A stretch of 64,000 nucleotides of DNA from assembly GCF_000621605.1 (NCBI RefSeq), contig NZ_JHXX01000001.1, positions 434,001-498,000 on the forward strand, in the 5' to 3' direction. Positions 1 through 7,684 of the stretch are shown one piece after another; position 1 is the stretch's first letter; every line of letters starts with the position of its first letter. The notes under the pieces are model-generated. The model was given only the letters and a program-made list of their open reading frames with translations, was not told the origin of the DNA and made no database searches. This DNA is from Butyrivibrio sp. MC2021. GTDB lineage: Bacteria; Bacillota; Clostridia; Lachnospirales; Lachnospiraceae. The position numbers were made by a program, and so were the translations under genes.

Positions 1-515
1 TGATAAGGACAAATGCACTCACCTTTATCAGATGGCAGTTTACCAAGTCTGATATGACCAAGCTCCGGATGAAGCATTCCGTGAAGAAGCTTTCCATTAG
101 TCATGACACCGCCGCCTATGCCTGTGCCTATGGTCAGATATATGGCATCAGTAAGGCCTTTGGCACATCCCCAGGTTATCTCCCCAAGAAGAGATCCGTT
201 GACATCGGTATCAAAGCCCACAGGTATTCCAAGCTTGTCCTTCAGTTCTCCGACAATATTGTAATTCTTCCAGGCTGTCTTGGGCGTGGATGTGATATAG
301 CCATAGGTTTCAGACTCTCTACACAGATCAATAGGTCCAAAGCAGGCTACTCCAAGAGCCTTGATATCTTTCCTCTTAAAATACTCTTCGATAAGAGGCA
401 TTGTTTCCGCAGGAGTAGTGGTAGGAATTGATTTTTGCTCTAAAATCTTCCCGTTTTCATCTCCAATTGCAACAACCATCTTGGTCCCGCCGGCTTCCAG
501 TGCTCCAAATAACAT
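1..515 (-). CDS. ROK-family sugar kinase (fructokinase/glucokinase-like), 3' end beyond window
   Basis: Predicted cytoplasmic sugar kinase that phosphorylates a free hexose with ATP. The N-terminus reads MLFGALEAGGTKMVVAIGDE, the ROK phosphate-binding pattern (GGTK). An FDTDVNGS block follows, then IGTGIGGG, and finally GHIRL with a Cys-x-Cys (GECICPYH), the start of the ROK zinc-binding loop. The frame is open to position 1, so the C-terminal part is missing from the window. The start is set by an AGGGGGGA Shine-Dalgarno sequence just upstream. It lies 17 nt after manA, so the two are probably co-transcribed. A fructokinase/mannokinase making the substrate or partner of ManA is plausible, but the sugar cannot be fixed from sequence alone. 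Confidence 0.86.
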   Translation of the reverse strand, partial: MLFGALEAGGTKMVVAIGDENGKILEQKSIPTTTPAETMPLIEEYFKRKDIKALGVACFGPIDLCRESETYGYITSTPKTAWKNYNIVGELKDKLGIPVGFDTDVNGSLLGEITWGCAKGLTDAIYLTIGTGIGGGVMTNGKLLHGMLHPELGHIRLGKLPSDKGECICPY

Positions 516-532
516 AATTCTCCCCCCTATAA

Positions 533-1480
533 TTAATGATGTTCCGGAATTCTTGTGATCAAAATCTCGCTATCCCCCGTAACTGTATACTTACCGGAAG
601 AAGCAGGAATAAATAAGGACTCCCCTTTTTCCAATAAAACAGTTTTACCGCCGCAGGATACCTTTGATTTTCCTTCTATGGCAATAATGCTGACAAATGA
701 TCTCTCATCAGCCACTTCTTCATAAGCCCTGTCTTGTGTAACTATAACATGGTCAACATCAAAGAAATCACAGCTGACAAGATGTCCTGATGTACAGGTG
801 TATGGTTCAGGCCTCTTAAGACTTGTAACATCCAAAGACTGCTTAATGTGGAGCTGTCTTGGCTTTCCGTCCGCCCCAAGTCTTCCGTAATCATATATTC
901 TGTAAGTCACATTTGAATTCTGCTGAATTTCTGCGATGATAATTCCTTCCCCGATGGCATGTAATGTCTTGGGCGGGATAAAAAGAACATCACCTTTCTT
1001 GACCTTTACTTTATTAAGAACTTCAGTAAGGGTATTACTTTTGATTCTCTCCTCAAATTCTTCTCGGGTTATCTCATGGTCAAAGCCCTGATATAAATAG
1101 GAATCCTCATTGGCATCAAGTACATACCACATCTCAGTCTTACCGGGCTGATTCTCATTGGCATTGGCATATTCGTCATCAGGATGAACCTGGATAGATA
1201 AGGCCCTCTTGGCATCTATAAACTTTATCAGAATCGGAAACTCAGAGCAGTCTTTGCAATTAGTCCCGAGAAATTCCCAGCCTATCTCATCACGGACATT
1301 ATCCAGGCTTTTTCCCGCAAATTCCCCGTCAGCAATGATGGAAGAACCGTCCTTGTGACAAGCCAGAACCCAGGCTTCAGCAAGAATGTCCCCATCATAT
1401 TTGATTCCGTATTCTGAGGCAAGTCTGTGCCCTCCCCATAGATAATCCTTACAGGCAGGGATCAGTTTAAACATTTCCAT
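533..1480 (-). CDS. manA: Mannose-6-phosphate isomerase, class I (short Firmicute type)
   Basis: Interconverts mannose-6-phosphate and fructose-6-phosphate in the cytoplasm. The 315-residue length matches the short Bacillus-type enzymes. Zinc ligands are recognisable: His99 in SIQVHPDDE, Glu116 in GKTEMWY and His174 in KTLHAIGEG. The expected catalytic Arg194 is in TYRIYDY. The N-terminal DYLWGG motif is also typical. Start ATG at 1480 has GGAGA five bases upstream. It follows the GH51 gene by 11 nt and precedes the ROK kinase by 17 nt, consistent with one hexose/pentose-use operon. Nothing looks degraded. Confidence 0.94.
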   Translation of the reverse strand: MEMFKLIPACKDYLWGGHRLASEYGIKYDGDILAEAWVLACHKDGSSIIADGEFAGKSLDNVRDEIGWEFLGTNCKDCSEFPILIKFIDAKRALSIQVHPDDEYANANENQPGKTEMWYVLDANEDSYLYQGFDHEITREEFEERIKSNTLTEVLNKVKVKKGDVLFIPPKTLHAIGEGIIIAEIQQNSNVTYRIYDYGRLGADGKPRQLHIKQSLDVTSLKRPEPYTCTSGHLVSCDFFDVDHVIVTQDRAYEEVADERSFVSIIAIEGKSKVSCGGKTVLLEKGESLFIPASSGKYTVTGDSEILITRIPEHH

Positions 1481-1491
1481 ATAAATCTCCG

Positions 1492-3396
1492 TTAAGCTTT
1501 AAAAACAAGAACTGCAATGGTATTCTTCTTTGATAAAAATTCTTCGCTCACAGTCTCATCTTTTTTCTTAAGAGAAACCTTCAAAGGCTCCTCTACACTG
1601 TTACAGCCGTCCACATCGCCTTCCATGATGTAAAACTCCTGTGCTGCATTTCCGGTTATATCCGAAAGTTTTACGGACACATCCTTTGAACCGGCATTAA
1701 TAACTTTTATATATATCCTCTCGTCATCCCTGGAAGCAGTGACATATACTTTATCTTTTTCATAAGATGAAAAATCAGCCTCTATAACCTCTGTTCCGGT
1801 GAAACGAGCATACATCTTCTGAACATAATAGCTGGGAGTGCCGTAAGCCCTCTGTGCGTCAAACCAGATAAGATCCGGATGCCACTGAGCATAGCCAAGC
1901 CTTGCAAATAAAGGCGCATAAGAAGCCATAAGAACCACATCCGCATTTCTCTCAAGGCCAGTCATAAAGGCCGCCTCAGCCAGAGCAGCACCGAAGCTGT
2001 TGCGCTCCTGAGGCTTCCTGTCACCGTTGATATGGCAAGCATACTCTCCGGCGAAAACCTTTTTGTGTTTCTCATAGTTATCATACATATGGACATTTTC
2101 ATACATCCATTTGTCTGAAACATAGTAATGCTCGTCCACAGCTACACTGTAATCTGCTCTTTCTTTCATTCTCGGAGAAAAATGATCCCAGGCATCCTTA
2201 TAATGCTGTGATGTAACATCAGGGCCTGCGCTTCCGCAGCATTTAATCTCAGGATACTTCTCATGGATAGCCTTCTCAAAAGCTTCATAGCGATGGAAGA
2301 AATCAACCTTATCAGTCTCCCACTGTTCATTGCCGATTCCAATGAATTTCATATTAAAGGGCTCGGGATGTCCCATTTCACAGCGAAGGGATCCCCACTT
2401 GCTTGAAACATCACCGTTGGCAAATTCAATAAGATCAAGAGCATCCTGTACAAACACGTCAAATTCAGGAGAGCTGCTGTCTACCAGCTCACTGGACTGA
2501 TACTGACAGGCAAGGCCCACATTCATTACAGGAAGCGGCTCACATTCCAGGTATTCGCAAAGAAGGAAATATTCATAGTATCCGATTCCCAACGTCTGAT
2601 TGTAATATGGGAAGCTGCCTATATCCTTCTTTCCGTCATCATTTCCATGAACAGCCCATCTGTTCCAGTTGGACTTTCTCTCCTCAGAGGGGCCCACAGA
2701 TTTTTTCCACTGATATCTGTTGGTAAGTTCATTTCCCTCGATAATACATCCACCGGGGAATCTCATAAATCCCGGATGAATGTCCTTGAGTAGTTCTGCA
2801 AGATCCTTTCTGAAAAGGCCAAGCACCGCATCATCAGGATACATTCTGAACTGATCAAAGCAGATCACTGAAGGATTCTTAATTACAACCGTAAATAATC
2901 CTTCTTCTATCAGAGCATCTGTACTGAGCTTGCACTCATACTTAGTCCACTCTTTGCCCTTAACCACAATTTCTCCGGAAGTGCATAATTCTTTTCCTTC
3001 CTTAGAAAAGATTTTTACGGAAACACTGCCGGCGCCACAGGTCTTGGCATAAAAACTGACAGAAGCACCGCTTCCGGCCTTCATAAAGATACCGTCATAG
3101 GCCTTATTGGAAAAACCGTAGTTATCAGCTGTTGTCTTAACACTGAGATAATGGGTATTAACATCATTCAGTGGTTCAATATCAAGAATCGAAAGCTTGG
3201 CTGAAGCCTCATCAGGATAAGAATTCCATCCATAGAGATAAGCCCCCTTCTGATAATAATGATCCTTATATCCATGTCCTTCCAGGAACTCAAACGCCCT
3301 GTTTTCAAGCATTTCTGCGTGAAGGCCTCCATCAAGGCCATAATTTATGTCCTCAAAGAAAAGTCCGAACATTCCTTTGCTAATCTTTTTTGCCAT
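1492..3396 (-). CDS. Alpha-L-arabinofuranosidase, GH51 family
   Basis: Predicted retaining glycosidase releasing alpha-L-arabinofuranosyl residues from arabinoxylan or arabinan fragments. The N-terminus GMFGLFFEDINYGLDGGL is typical of GH51 C-domain enzymes. Residues about 80-190 look like a carbohydrate-binding beta-sandwich (CBM4/9-like), followed by a TIM barrel. The acid/base is probably Glu357 in GIGNEQW and the nucleophile Glu451 in VFAGEYA. A beta-sandwich domain closes the protein. There is no signal peptide (it starts MAKKISKG), so the enzyme is probably cytoplasmic and acts on imported oligosaccharides. An AGGGAG ribosome site supports ATG 3396. It lies 17 nt downstream of mnmA and 11 nt upstream of manA. 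Confidence 0.93.
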   Translation of the reverse strand: MAKKISKGMFGLFFEDINYGLDGGLHAEMLENRAFEFLEGHGYKDHYYQKGAYLYGWNSYPDEASAKLSILDIEPLNDVNTHYLSVKTTADNYGFSNKAYDGIFMKAGSGASVSFYAKTCGAGSVSVKIFSKEGKELCTSGEIVVKGKEWTKYECKLSTDALIEEGLFTVVIKNPSVICFDQFRMYPDDAVLGLFRKDLAELLKDIHPGFMRFPGGCIIEGNELTNRYQWKKSVGPSEERKSNWNRWAVHGNDDGKKDIGSFPYYNQTLGIGYYEYFLLCEYLECEPLPVMNVGLACQYQSSELVDSSSPEFDVFVQDALDLIEFANGDVSSKWGSLRCEMGHPEPFNMKFIGIGNEQWETDKVDFFHRYEAFEKAIHEKYPEIKCCGSAGPDVTSQHYKDAWDHFSPRMKERADYSVAVDEHYYVSDKWMYENVHMYDNYEKHKKVFAGEYACHINGDRKPQERNSFGAALAEAAFMTGLERNADVVLMASYAPLFARLGYAQWHPDLIWFDAQRAYGTPSYYVQKMYARFTGTEVIEADFSSYEKDKVYVTASRDDERIYIKVINAGSKDVSVKLSDITGNAAQEFYIMEGDVDGCNSVEEPLKVSLKKKDETVSEEFLSKKNTIAVLVFKA

Positions 3397-3413
3397 GGCA
3401 AACTCCCTGTTTT

Positions 3414-4505
3414 TTAATCGTTAATAACTCTATCTATGATACCGCCACCAAGAACGATATCACCATCATATAGGACAGCCGACTGTCCGGCAGTAATAGC
3501 CCTTTGGGGCTCATGGAATTCTATTTTGGCGGTTCCATCTGAAAGAGCAGTGACTGTGCATGGCTGTTCCTTGTGCCTGTATCTGATCTTGGCACTGCAC
3601 TCAAAAGGCTCTGAAGGAACCTCTCCAGTAATATAGTGGAAGTCCCTTACAATCAGTTCTTTTTTGAAGAGGTCAGCATCATCCGCCAGAATAACCTTAT
3701 TTTCTTCCACATTAAGTCTTGTGACATATAGTCTTCTGTCTGCAGGAACTCCAAGACCGCGTCTCTGTCCGATGGTATAGTTTATAATTCCCTGATGAGT
3801 TCCAAGAACATTGCCTTCCAGGTCTACAAAATCTCCCTTAGGATATTTCTTTCCTCTGTATCTCTCTATCATTCCGGCGTAATCGCCATCGGGAACAAAG
3901 CATATATCCTGGCTCTCCTTCTTGTGAGAGGTCACAAAACCGTTATCATCAGCGATTTCCCTGACCTGGGTCTTAGTGAGTTCTCCCAAGGGAAATACAG
4001 TATGAGCAAGCTGCTCCTGAGTCAGATCATAGAGTACATAGCTCTGGTCCTTGTTAAGGTCATTGGCCTTCAACAAATAAAAAAGTCCGTCCTTTTCACG
4101 AATTCTCGCATAATGACCGGTAACTATATAGTTATACCCCAGTTCTCTGGCCTTATTATAGAGGCTGTCAAATTTGAGATACCGGTTACATCTGATGCAG
4201 GGATTAGGGGTCTCGCCTTTTTCATAGCTGCAGACAAAGGGTTCTATAACCTTGTCCCTGAACTCAGCTTCGTAGTGATAGATATTATAAGGAATACCGA
4301 TCCTTTCACAGACATCTCTGGCATCCTGTGTATCCTTAAGGCTGCAGCAGGTGCCGAAAAGATCCTCTCCTATCATGTCATTTTCATAGAGTCTCATTGT
4401 ACAGCCCATGCAATCATAGCCCCTGTCCTTCATGAGCTTGGCTGCCACTGAACTGTCAACGCCTCCGCTCATGGCTACCAGAGCGGATTTCATATTTTCA
4501 GGCAT
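3414..4505 (-). CDS. mnmA: tRNA-specific 2-thiouridylase
   Basis: Installs the 2-thio group on U34 of Lys, Glu and Gln tRNAs using ATP and sulfur relayed from a cysteine desulfurase. It has the PP-loop SGGVDSS near residue 12, and the two expected catalytic cysteines, one in NPCIRCN and one in SQDICFV. The family's central and C-terminal barrel regions follow, including GQRRGLGVP and YDGDIVLGGG. The frame is open to 4568, but an AAAAGGA site about 9 nt before ATG 4505 favours the 363-residue form starting MPENMKSALV. This conserved housekeeping gene is the first of a string that continues into GH51 and manA. Confidence 0.95.
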   Translation of the reverse strand: MPENMKSALVAMSGGVDSSVAAKLMKDRGYDCMGCTMRLYENDMIGEDLFGTCCSLKDTQDARDVCERIGIPYNIYHYEAEFRDKVIEPFVCSYEKGETPNPCIRCNRYLKFDSLYNKARELGYNYIVTGHYARIREKDGLFYLLKANDLNKDQSYVLYDLTQEQLAHTVFPLGELTKTQVREIADDNGFVTSHKKESQDICFVPDGDYAGMIERYRGKKYPKGDFVDLEGNVLGTHQGIINYTIGQRRGLGVPADRRLYVTRLNVEENKVILADDADLFKKELIVRDFHYITGEVPSEPFECSAKIRYRHKEQPCTVTALSDGTAKIEFHEPQRAITAGQSAVLYDGDIVLGGGIIDRVIND

Positions 4506-4696
4506 ATCTTTTTTCCTTTTTTGCATATAATTAAAAGAATGCAGAACCACAAGGCCCCGCATACCCACTTCATAGTATATCGCAAAAAGCCTTTTGTAGC
4601 ATCATATTTTATATGTATTTAATAGTAATTTCAGTGGAGTAATGTTAACATAAACTTACCTTCATGTGGGGCGTTCATATGCCTCGCATCTCATAA

Positions 4697-4730
4697 GAAA
4701 AGGGCCATCACTTAAGTGGTGGCTCTTTTT
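4697..4730 (-). terminator. Intrinsic terminator after the DUF2974 gene
   Basis: A 13-bp stem with G-U pairs (AGAGCCACCACTT against AGGGCCATCACTT) has almost no loop and is followed on the minus strand by a short T-rich run. It begins a few bases after the stop codon at 4736. The flanking A and T runs also allow it to act in the other direction. Confidence 0.75.
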
Positions 4731-4735
4731 CAGTG

Positions 4736-6340
4736 TTATCTTTTCTTTCTGCTGTCTCTTATAGCTTTCATAAGTTCAAAAATAGTATCGATCAAAAGCA
4801 AAAATCCACAGGAATACATATACCAGCTGTTGCCGATATCAGGAACCAGCAGTATATAGCTTCCAAGAAGAAGTGTTACTATTCCTTCAAAAGAATATCT
4901 GAAACGTTCAAAATATTTGTCGTTATATATCTTAAAGTTAATAAGATTCTGGTATGCCAATGTCAAAAGAATAATCCCAATAACCATACTTGATATAACA
5001 AACAGGGATCCTCTTTTTACAAGAAGGGCTGAAACCATAACCCAAAGAACAATACACACGGAAACTCTGGGTCTTTCTTTGGTAAAATTCCAATTCGATT
5101 CTTTCAAATGCCTTGCTGTCAGCACAACTTCATATATGCAGACAAATACGACCAGGATAAACACCACTGATTCCATGGCAAAATCAGGAAAGCTGAAACA
5201 CAAAATCGATAATACAAGTGATAATGCAATTCGGACAAGCCTTTTCCGGTTAATAAGTCCCCAGACCCTGGAAAAAATGTTCCTGGACTTGTCATCTTCT
5301 TTCTTGATATTTTCCGCCTTGTTCTTCAGATTAAGAGCGTCATTTCCTGCCATCTTGAACATGATGTTCTCGAAGGCAGCAGGACCTTGAGCGGCGAATT
5401 CCTTAATGGTTGTGGCTCCCCCTTCAGCCATGGAATCAAAAAGAGTATCCACAAAGTTCTCTCGTGCCCCCAAATCCATTCCTTCTACAAATTTCTCTAT
5501 AAGATGATTCAAAAGGTAGCTCTCGGGCGCATGGTCTTCACAGGTTATAAGCCCTGATTCACAGATATCCCAGGATTGCATATTGTGCTGAAGAATCGCC
5601 ATCGCTGAACTCTTGATGATAATGTTCTTTCCGGGCTCAGGTTCAAAAAGCCTTCCTATAACAGAATATTCAGGAGTGATCTTGGTGACCTTATCTTTAA
5701 TTCTGTCTATCAGTTCCCTGTTAAGCACATCTTCGCAAAAACCGGGACCGTCATTCATGTAGACTTCAGTAACTTTATTCTGTTGCTCCTCAGATAAATG
5801 GGCCGCAGCAAACAGCGCCAAATGAGCACCCTTGGAATGGCCGCAGATAATAACCCTTCCGGGGGCCATATCCACATGCTTTCTGGCATAGTCGAGAGCC
5901 ATTTCCTGGGAAGGCACATTAGTATAACTTATCATGAAGTCCTCTTTCCAGCCGATTATCGTGCTGTCAGTACCTCTGTAAGTTATGACCGTAGTTCCGT
6001 CATCCAGGATATAGGTAACTGCCGCAAACTGTTTGTCAGAGTGGTCCACAATATCCTGAAAATCCCTAAGAATCATATTTCCGAAACGAACCGACTCCCC
6101 GCAGGAAACAACAAATGCCATATCCTCCGGGCCTGCGCCTGCTCTGGTAACCTTAATAGGTCCCTTTCGCTTTGCTCTTTCCACGGCATCGGAGAGAGAA
6201 ACCTCTTCATCAAAAGCAATGACGTCCTTAAGATCGGTATATACCAGCTCAGAAAGAATGAAATTGTCCTCTATACGAAAAGGTCTTTCCTTAAAAGAAA
6301 GATCTCCCCTCCATTTCACATAATCTGAAATATGTGCCAC
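4736..6340 (-). CDS. DUF2974 (Mbeg1-like) alpha/beta hydrolase with C-terminal membrane domain
   Basis: A 534-residue predicted serine hydrolase of the lipase-like DUF2974 family. An oxyanion-side motif VITYRGTD is followed by the nucleophile elbow GHSKG with Ser169, then an MNDGPGF stretch that could carry the catalytic Asp. After about residue 360 the protein changes to five or more hydrophobic segments resembling DUF308 short-repeat membrane domains, ending in a basic tail (RDSRKKR). The hydrolase part has no signal peptide, so it probably faces the cytosol and is anchored at the membrane. The substrate is unknown; an acyl ester or lipid is possible. It is preceded by a PNPOx-like gene 18 nt upstream and followed by a terminator. 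Confidence 0.82.
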   Translation of the reverse strand: MAHISDYVKWRGDLSFKERPFRIEDNFILSELVYTDLKDVIAFDEEVSLSDAVERAKRKGPIKVTRAGAGPEDMAFVVSCGESVRFGNMILRDFQDIVDHSDKQFAAVTYILDDGTTVITYRGTDSTIIGWKEDFMISYTNVPSQEMALDYARKHVDMAPGRVIICGHSKGAHLALFAAAHLSEEQQNKVTEVYMNDGPGFCEDVLNRELIDRIKDKVTKITPEYSVIGRLFEPEPGKNIIIKSSAMAILQHNMQSWDICESGLITCEDHAPESYLLNHLIEKFVEGMDLGARENFVDTLFDSMAEGGATTIKEFAAQGPAAFENIMFKMAGNDALNLKNKAENIKKEDDKSRNIFSRVWGLINRKRLVRIALSLVLSILCFSFPDFAMESVVFILVVFVCIYEVVLTARHLKESNWNFTKERPRVSVCIVLWVMVSALLVKRGSLFVISSMVIGIILLTLAYQNLINFKIYNDKYFERFRYSFEGIVTLLLGSYILLVPDIGNSWYMYSCGFLLLIDTIFELMKAIRDSRKKR

Positions 6341-6358
6341 GTGATTACCTCAAAATAA

Positions 6359-6751
6359 TCAGAACTTAACTACTTCCGGTGCATGAACAAAAGAGCTGAA
6401 GGTTGCAGTGGCATCCTTCATATAGAACACCTCTGTATTTCTGTCATCAGCGCTGTACATATTTTGAAGTGAAGGATAAGCATCAAGCATGCTTGCCTTT
6501 GCTTCTCTTCTGTCATCCTCTACCAGAGTGCAGGAGATTCTGAGCCATTCATCATTGTTAAAGGCACAGATCTCACACTTGGGATTCTTATGGATCTGCT
6601 TGGAGACCTCTTTCATTCTGCCCGTCTGGATATAGAGCTTTCCTTCAAAAAGGTTCACAGTGCCGAAAGGTCTTACTCTTGGCTGATCTCCCTCTACAGT
6701 TGCAAGATAATAGGTTCCCACTTCCTTCAAAAACTTTTCTACTCTCTGCAT
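6359..6751 (-). CDS. Pyridoxamine 5'-phosphate oxidase-like flavin-binding protein
   Basis: A 130-residue single-domain split-barrel protein. The pattern YYLATVEGDQPRVRPFG, then LYIQTGRMKEVSKQIHKNP and CEICAFNNDEWLRI, is that of small Clostridial PNPOx-family proteins that bind FMN or F420-like cofactors. It lacks the residues that define true PdxH, so a vitamin B6 role is not implied. A GGAGAGGAAC site precedes the start. It sits 18 nt after a HAD hydrolase gene and just upstream of the DUF2974 hydrolase. Confidence 0.82.
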   Translation of the reverse strand: MQRVEKFLKEVGTYYLATVEGDQPRVRPFGTVNLFEGKLYIQTGRMKEVSKQIHKNPKCEICAFNNDEWLRISCTLVEDDRREAKASMLDAYPSLQNMYSADDRNTEVFYMKDATATFSSFVHAPEVVKF

Positions 6752-6769
6752 GTTCCTCTCCTTTTTATC

Positions 6770-7669
6770 TCACTTAATATTCATATTGGCAGTAAATTCT
6801 TTTTTGTCCTTGTAATAGAAATTTTCAAGCTTTTCGTTGCTGGCAGTTCTGTCAATGATACATTTCACCAGCTGATCAAGCTCGCTTCCATCCTGATAAT
6901 TGGCTGCAGCAAAGTACTTGATCCTGTTCTCATACATCATCTTGTAGACCTTGGTCTTGTCACCGGTCTCATGATTATATACTCCGATGGAATGCCCGCC
7001 GTAGGCATTTACAAGCCTCATACAAGGCACATCCGTATCGCTGTCGCCTATGTAAACAAAATTCCTGAAGGGAACCCTCCTATCCTCCGGAGCGCAATAG
7101 TCATTAACCCCGGGGTCGTTTATATCAAGAACTCCCTTTTCTATCCTGAACAAAAACTGAGTCTTGTTGGTATAGTTGACCACCTGGGCAGGCCACCTGG
7201 CAACACCCTTTTCATCATAATAAAAACAACTGGCATAAATTTTCTCGAAAGCACCGTTCTTAGCAGGAACTGTGCCTTCTATCATTTCCTTAAGACCGGA
7301 AGAAATGATATAATGCTCAACAATTACGCCTTTTTCCTTGCCATAATGGCGTATGCGTTCAAACCAGTCCTCTACACCGGGAAAAAGCTGAACCTTGCTG
7401 CCATATTCTTCCAGCGTCTTCCTGTTAAGAATAAGCTTCCCCTCAGATTCCTGAAGCATTTTGTACATATATGCCAGGTTCTGATCCATGTCATTATCTC
7501 TGGCAAGCTTGGTACAGGCCTCCCAGAACTTGGGCACATCATAGCCCACGGACTGTATATAGCCCTGGGCCTGCATATCATCAGGAGACAGTGTCTTATC
7601 AAAGTCGTAGCAGATCGCCACAACAGGTTCTGAAGTTTTGTGTTTTCTTACAAAGTTATCGTTTGTCAA
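6770..7669 (-). CDS. HAD-superfamily hydrolase
   Basis: A 299-residue cytoplasmic phosphohydrolase. HAD motif I is DFDKT with nucleophile Asp22 and Asp24, motif II is the serine pair in YIISSG (residues 123-124), and motif IV is GDSDTD (208-213). A large helical cap lies between motifs I and II. The start codon appears to be TTG at 7669, supported by a strong GGAGG seven bases before it. The substrate cannot be read from the sequence. It lies 15 nt after the hybrid kinase gene and leads into the PNPOx-like and DUF2974 genes, so the four may share a transcript. Confidence 0.88.
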   Translation of the reverse strand: MTNDNFVRKHKTSEPVVAICYDFDKTLSPDDMQAQGYIQSVGYDVPKFWEACTKLARDNDMDQNLAYMYKMLQESEGKLILNRKTLEEYGSKVQLFPGVEDWFERIRHYGKEKGVIVEHYIISSGLKEMIEGTVPAKNGAFEKIYASCFYYDEKGVARWPAQVVNYTNKTQFLFRIEKGVLDINDPGVNDYCAPEDRRVPFRNFVYIGDSDTDVPCMRLVNAYGGHSIGVYNHETGDKTKVYKMMYENRIKYFAAANYQDGSELDQLVKCIIDRTASNEKLENFYYKDKKEFTANMNIK

Positions 7670-7684
7670 ATAACAACCTCCATA

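Noticed and set aside
3795..4451. A 218-codon plus-strand frame inside mnmA
   Set aside because: MnmA active-site motifs lie on the opposite strand throughout this span.
4506..4690. A possible promoter with TATACT upstream of mnmA
   Set aside because: A -10-like hexamer is present at 4574-4579 but no -35 lies at a workable spacing, so it was not listed.
6590..7633. A 347-codon plus-strand open frame opposite the HAD hydrolase
   Set aside because: It is hydrophobic shadow sequence with no ribosome site and lies across two verified genes.
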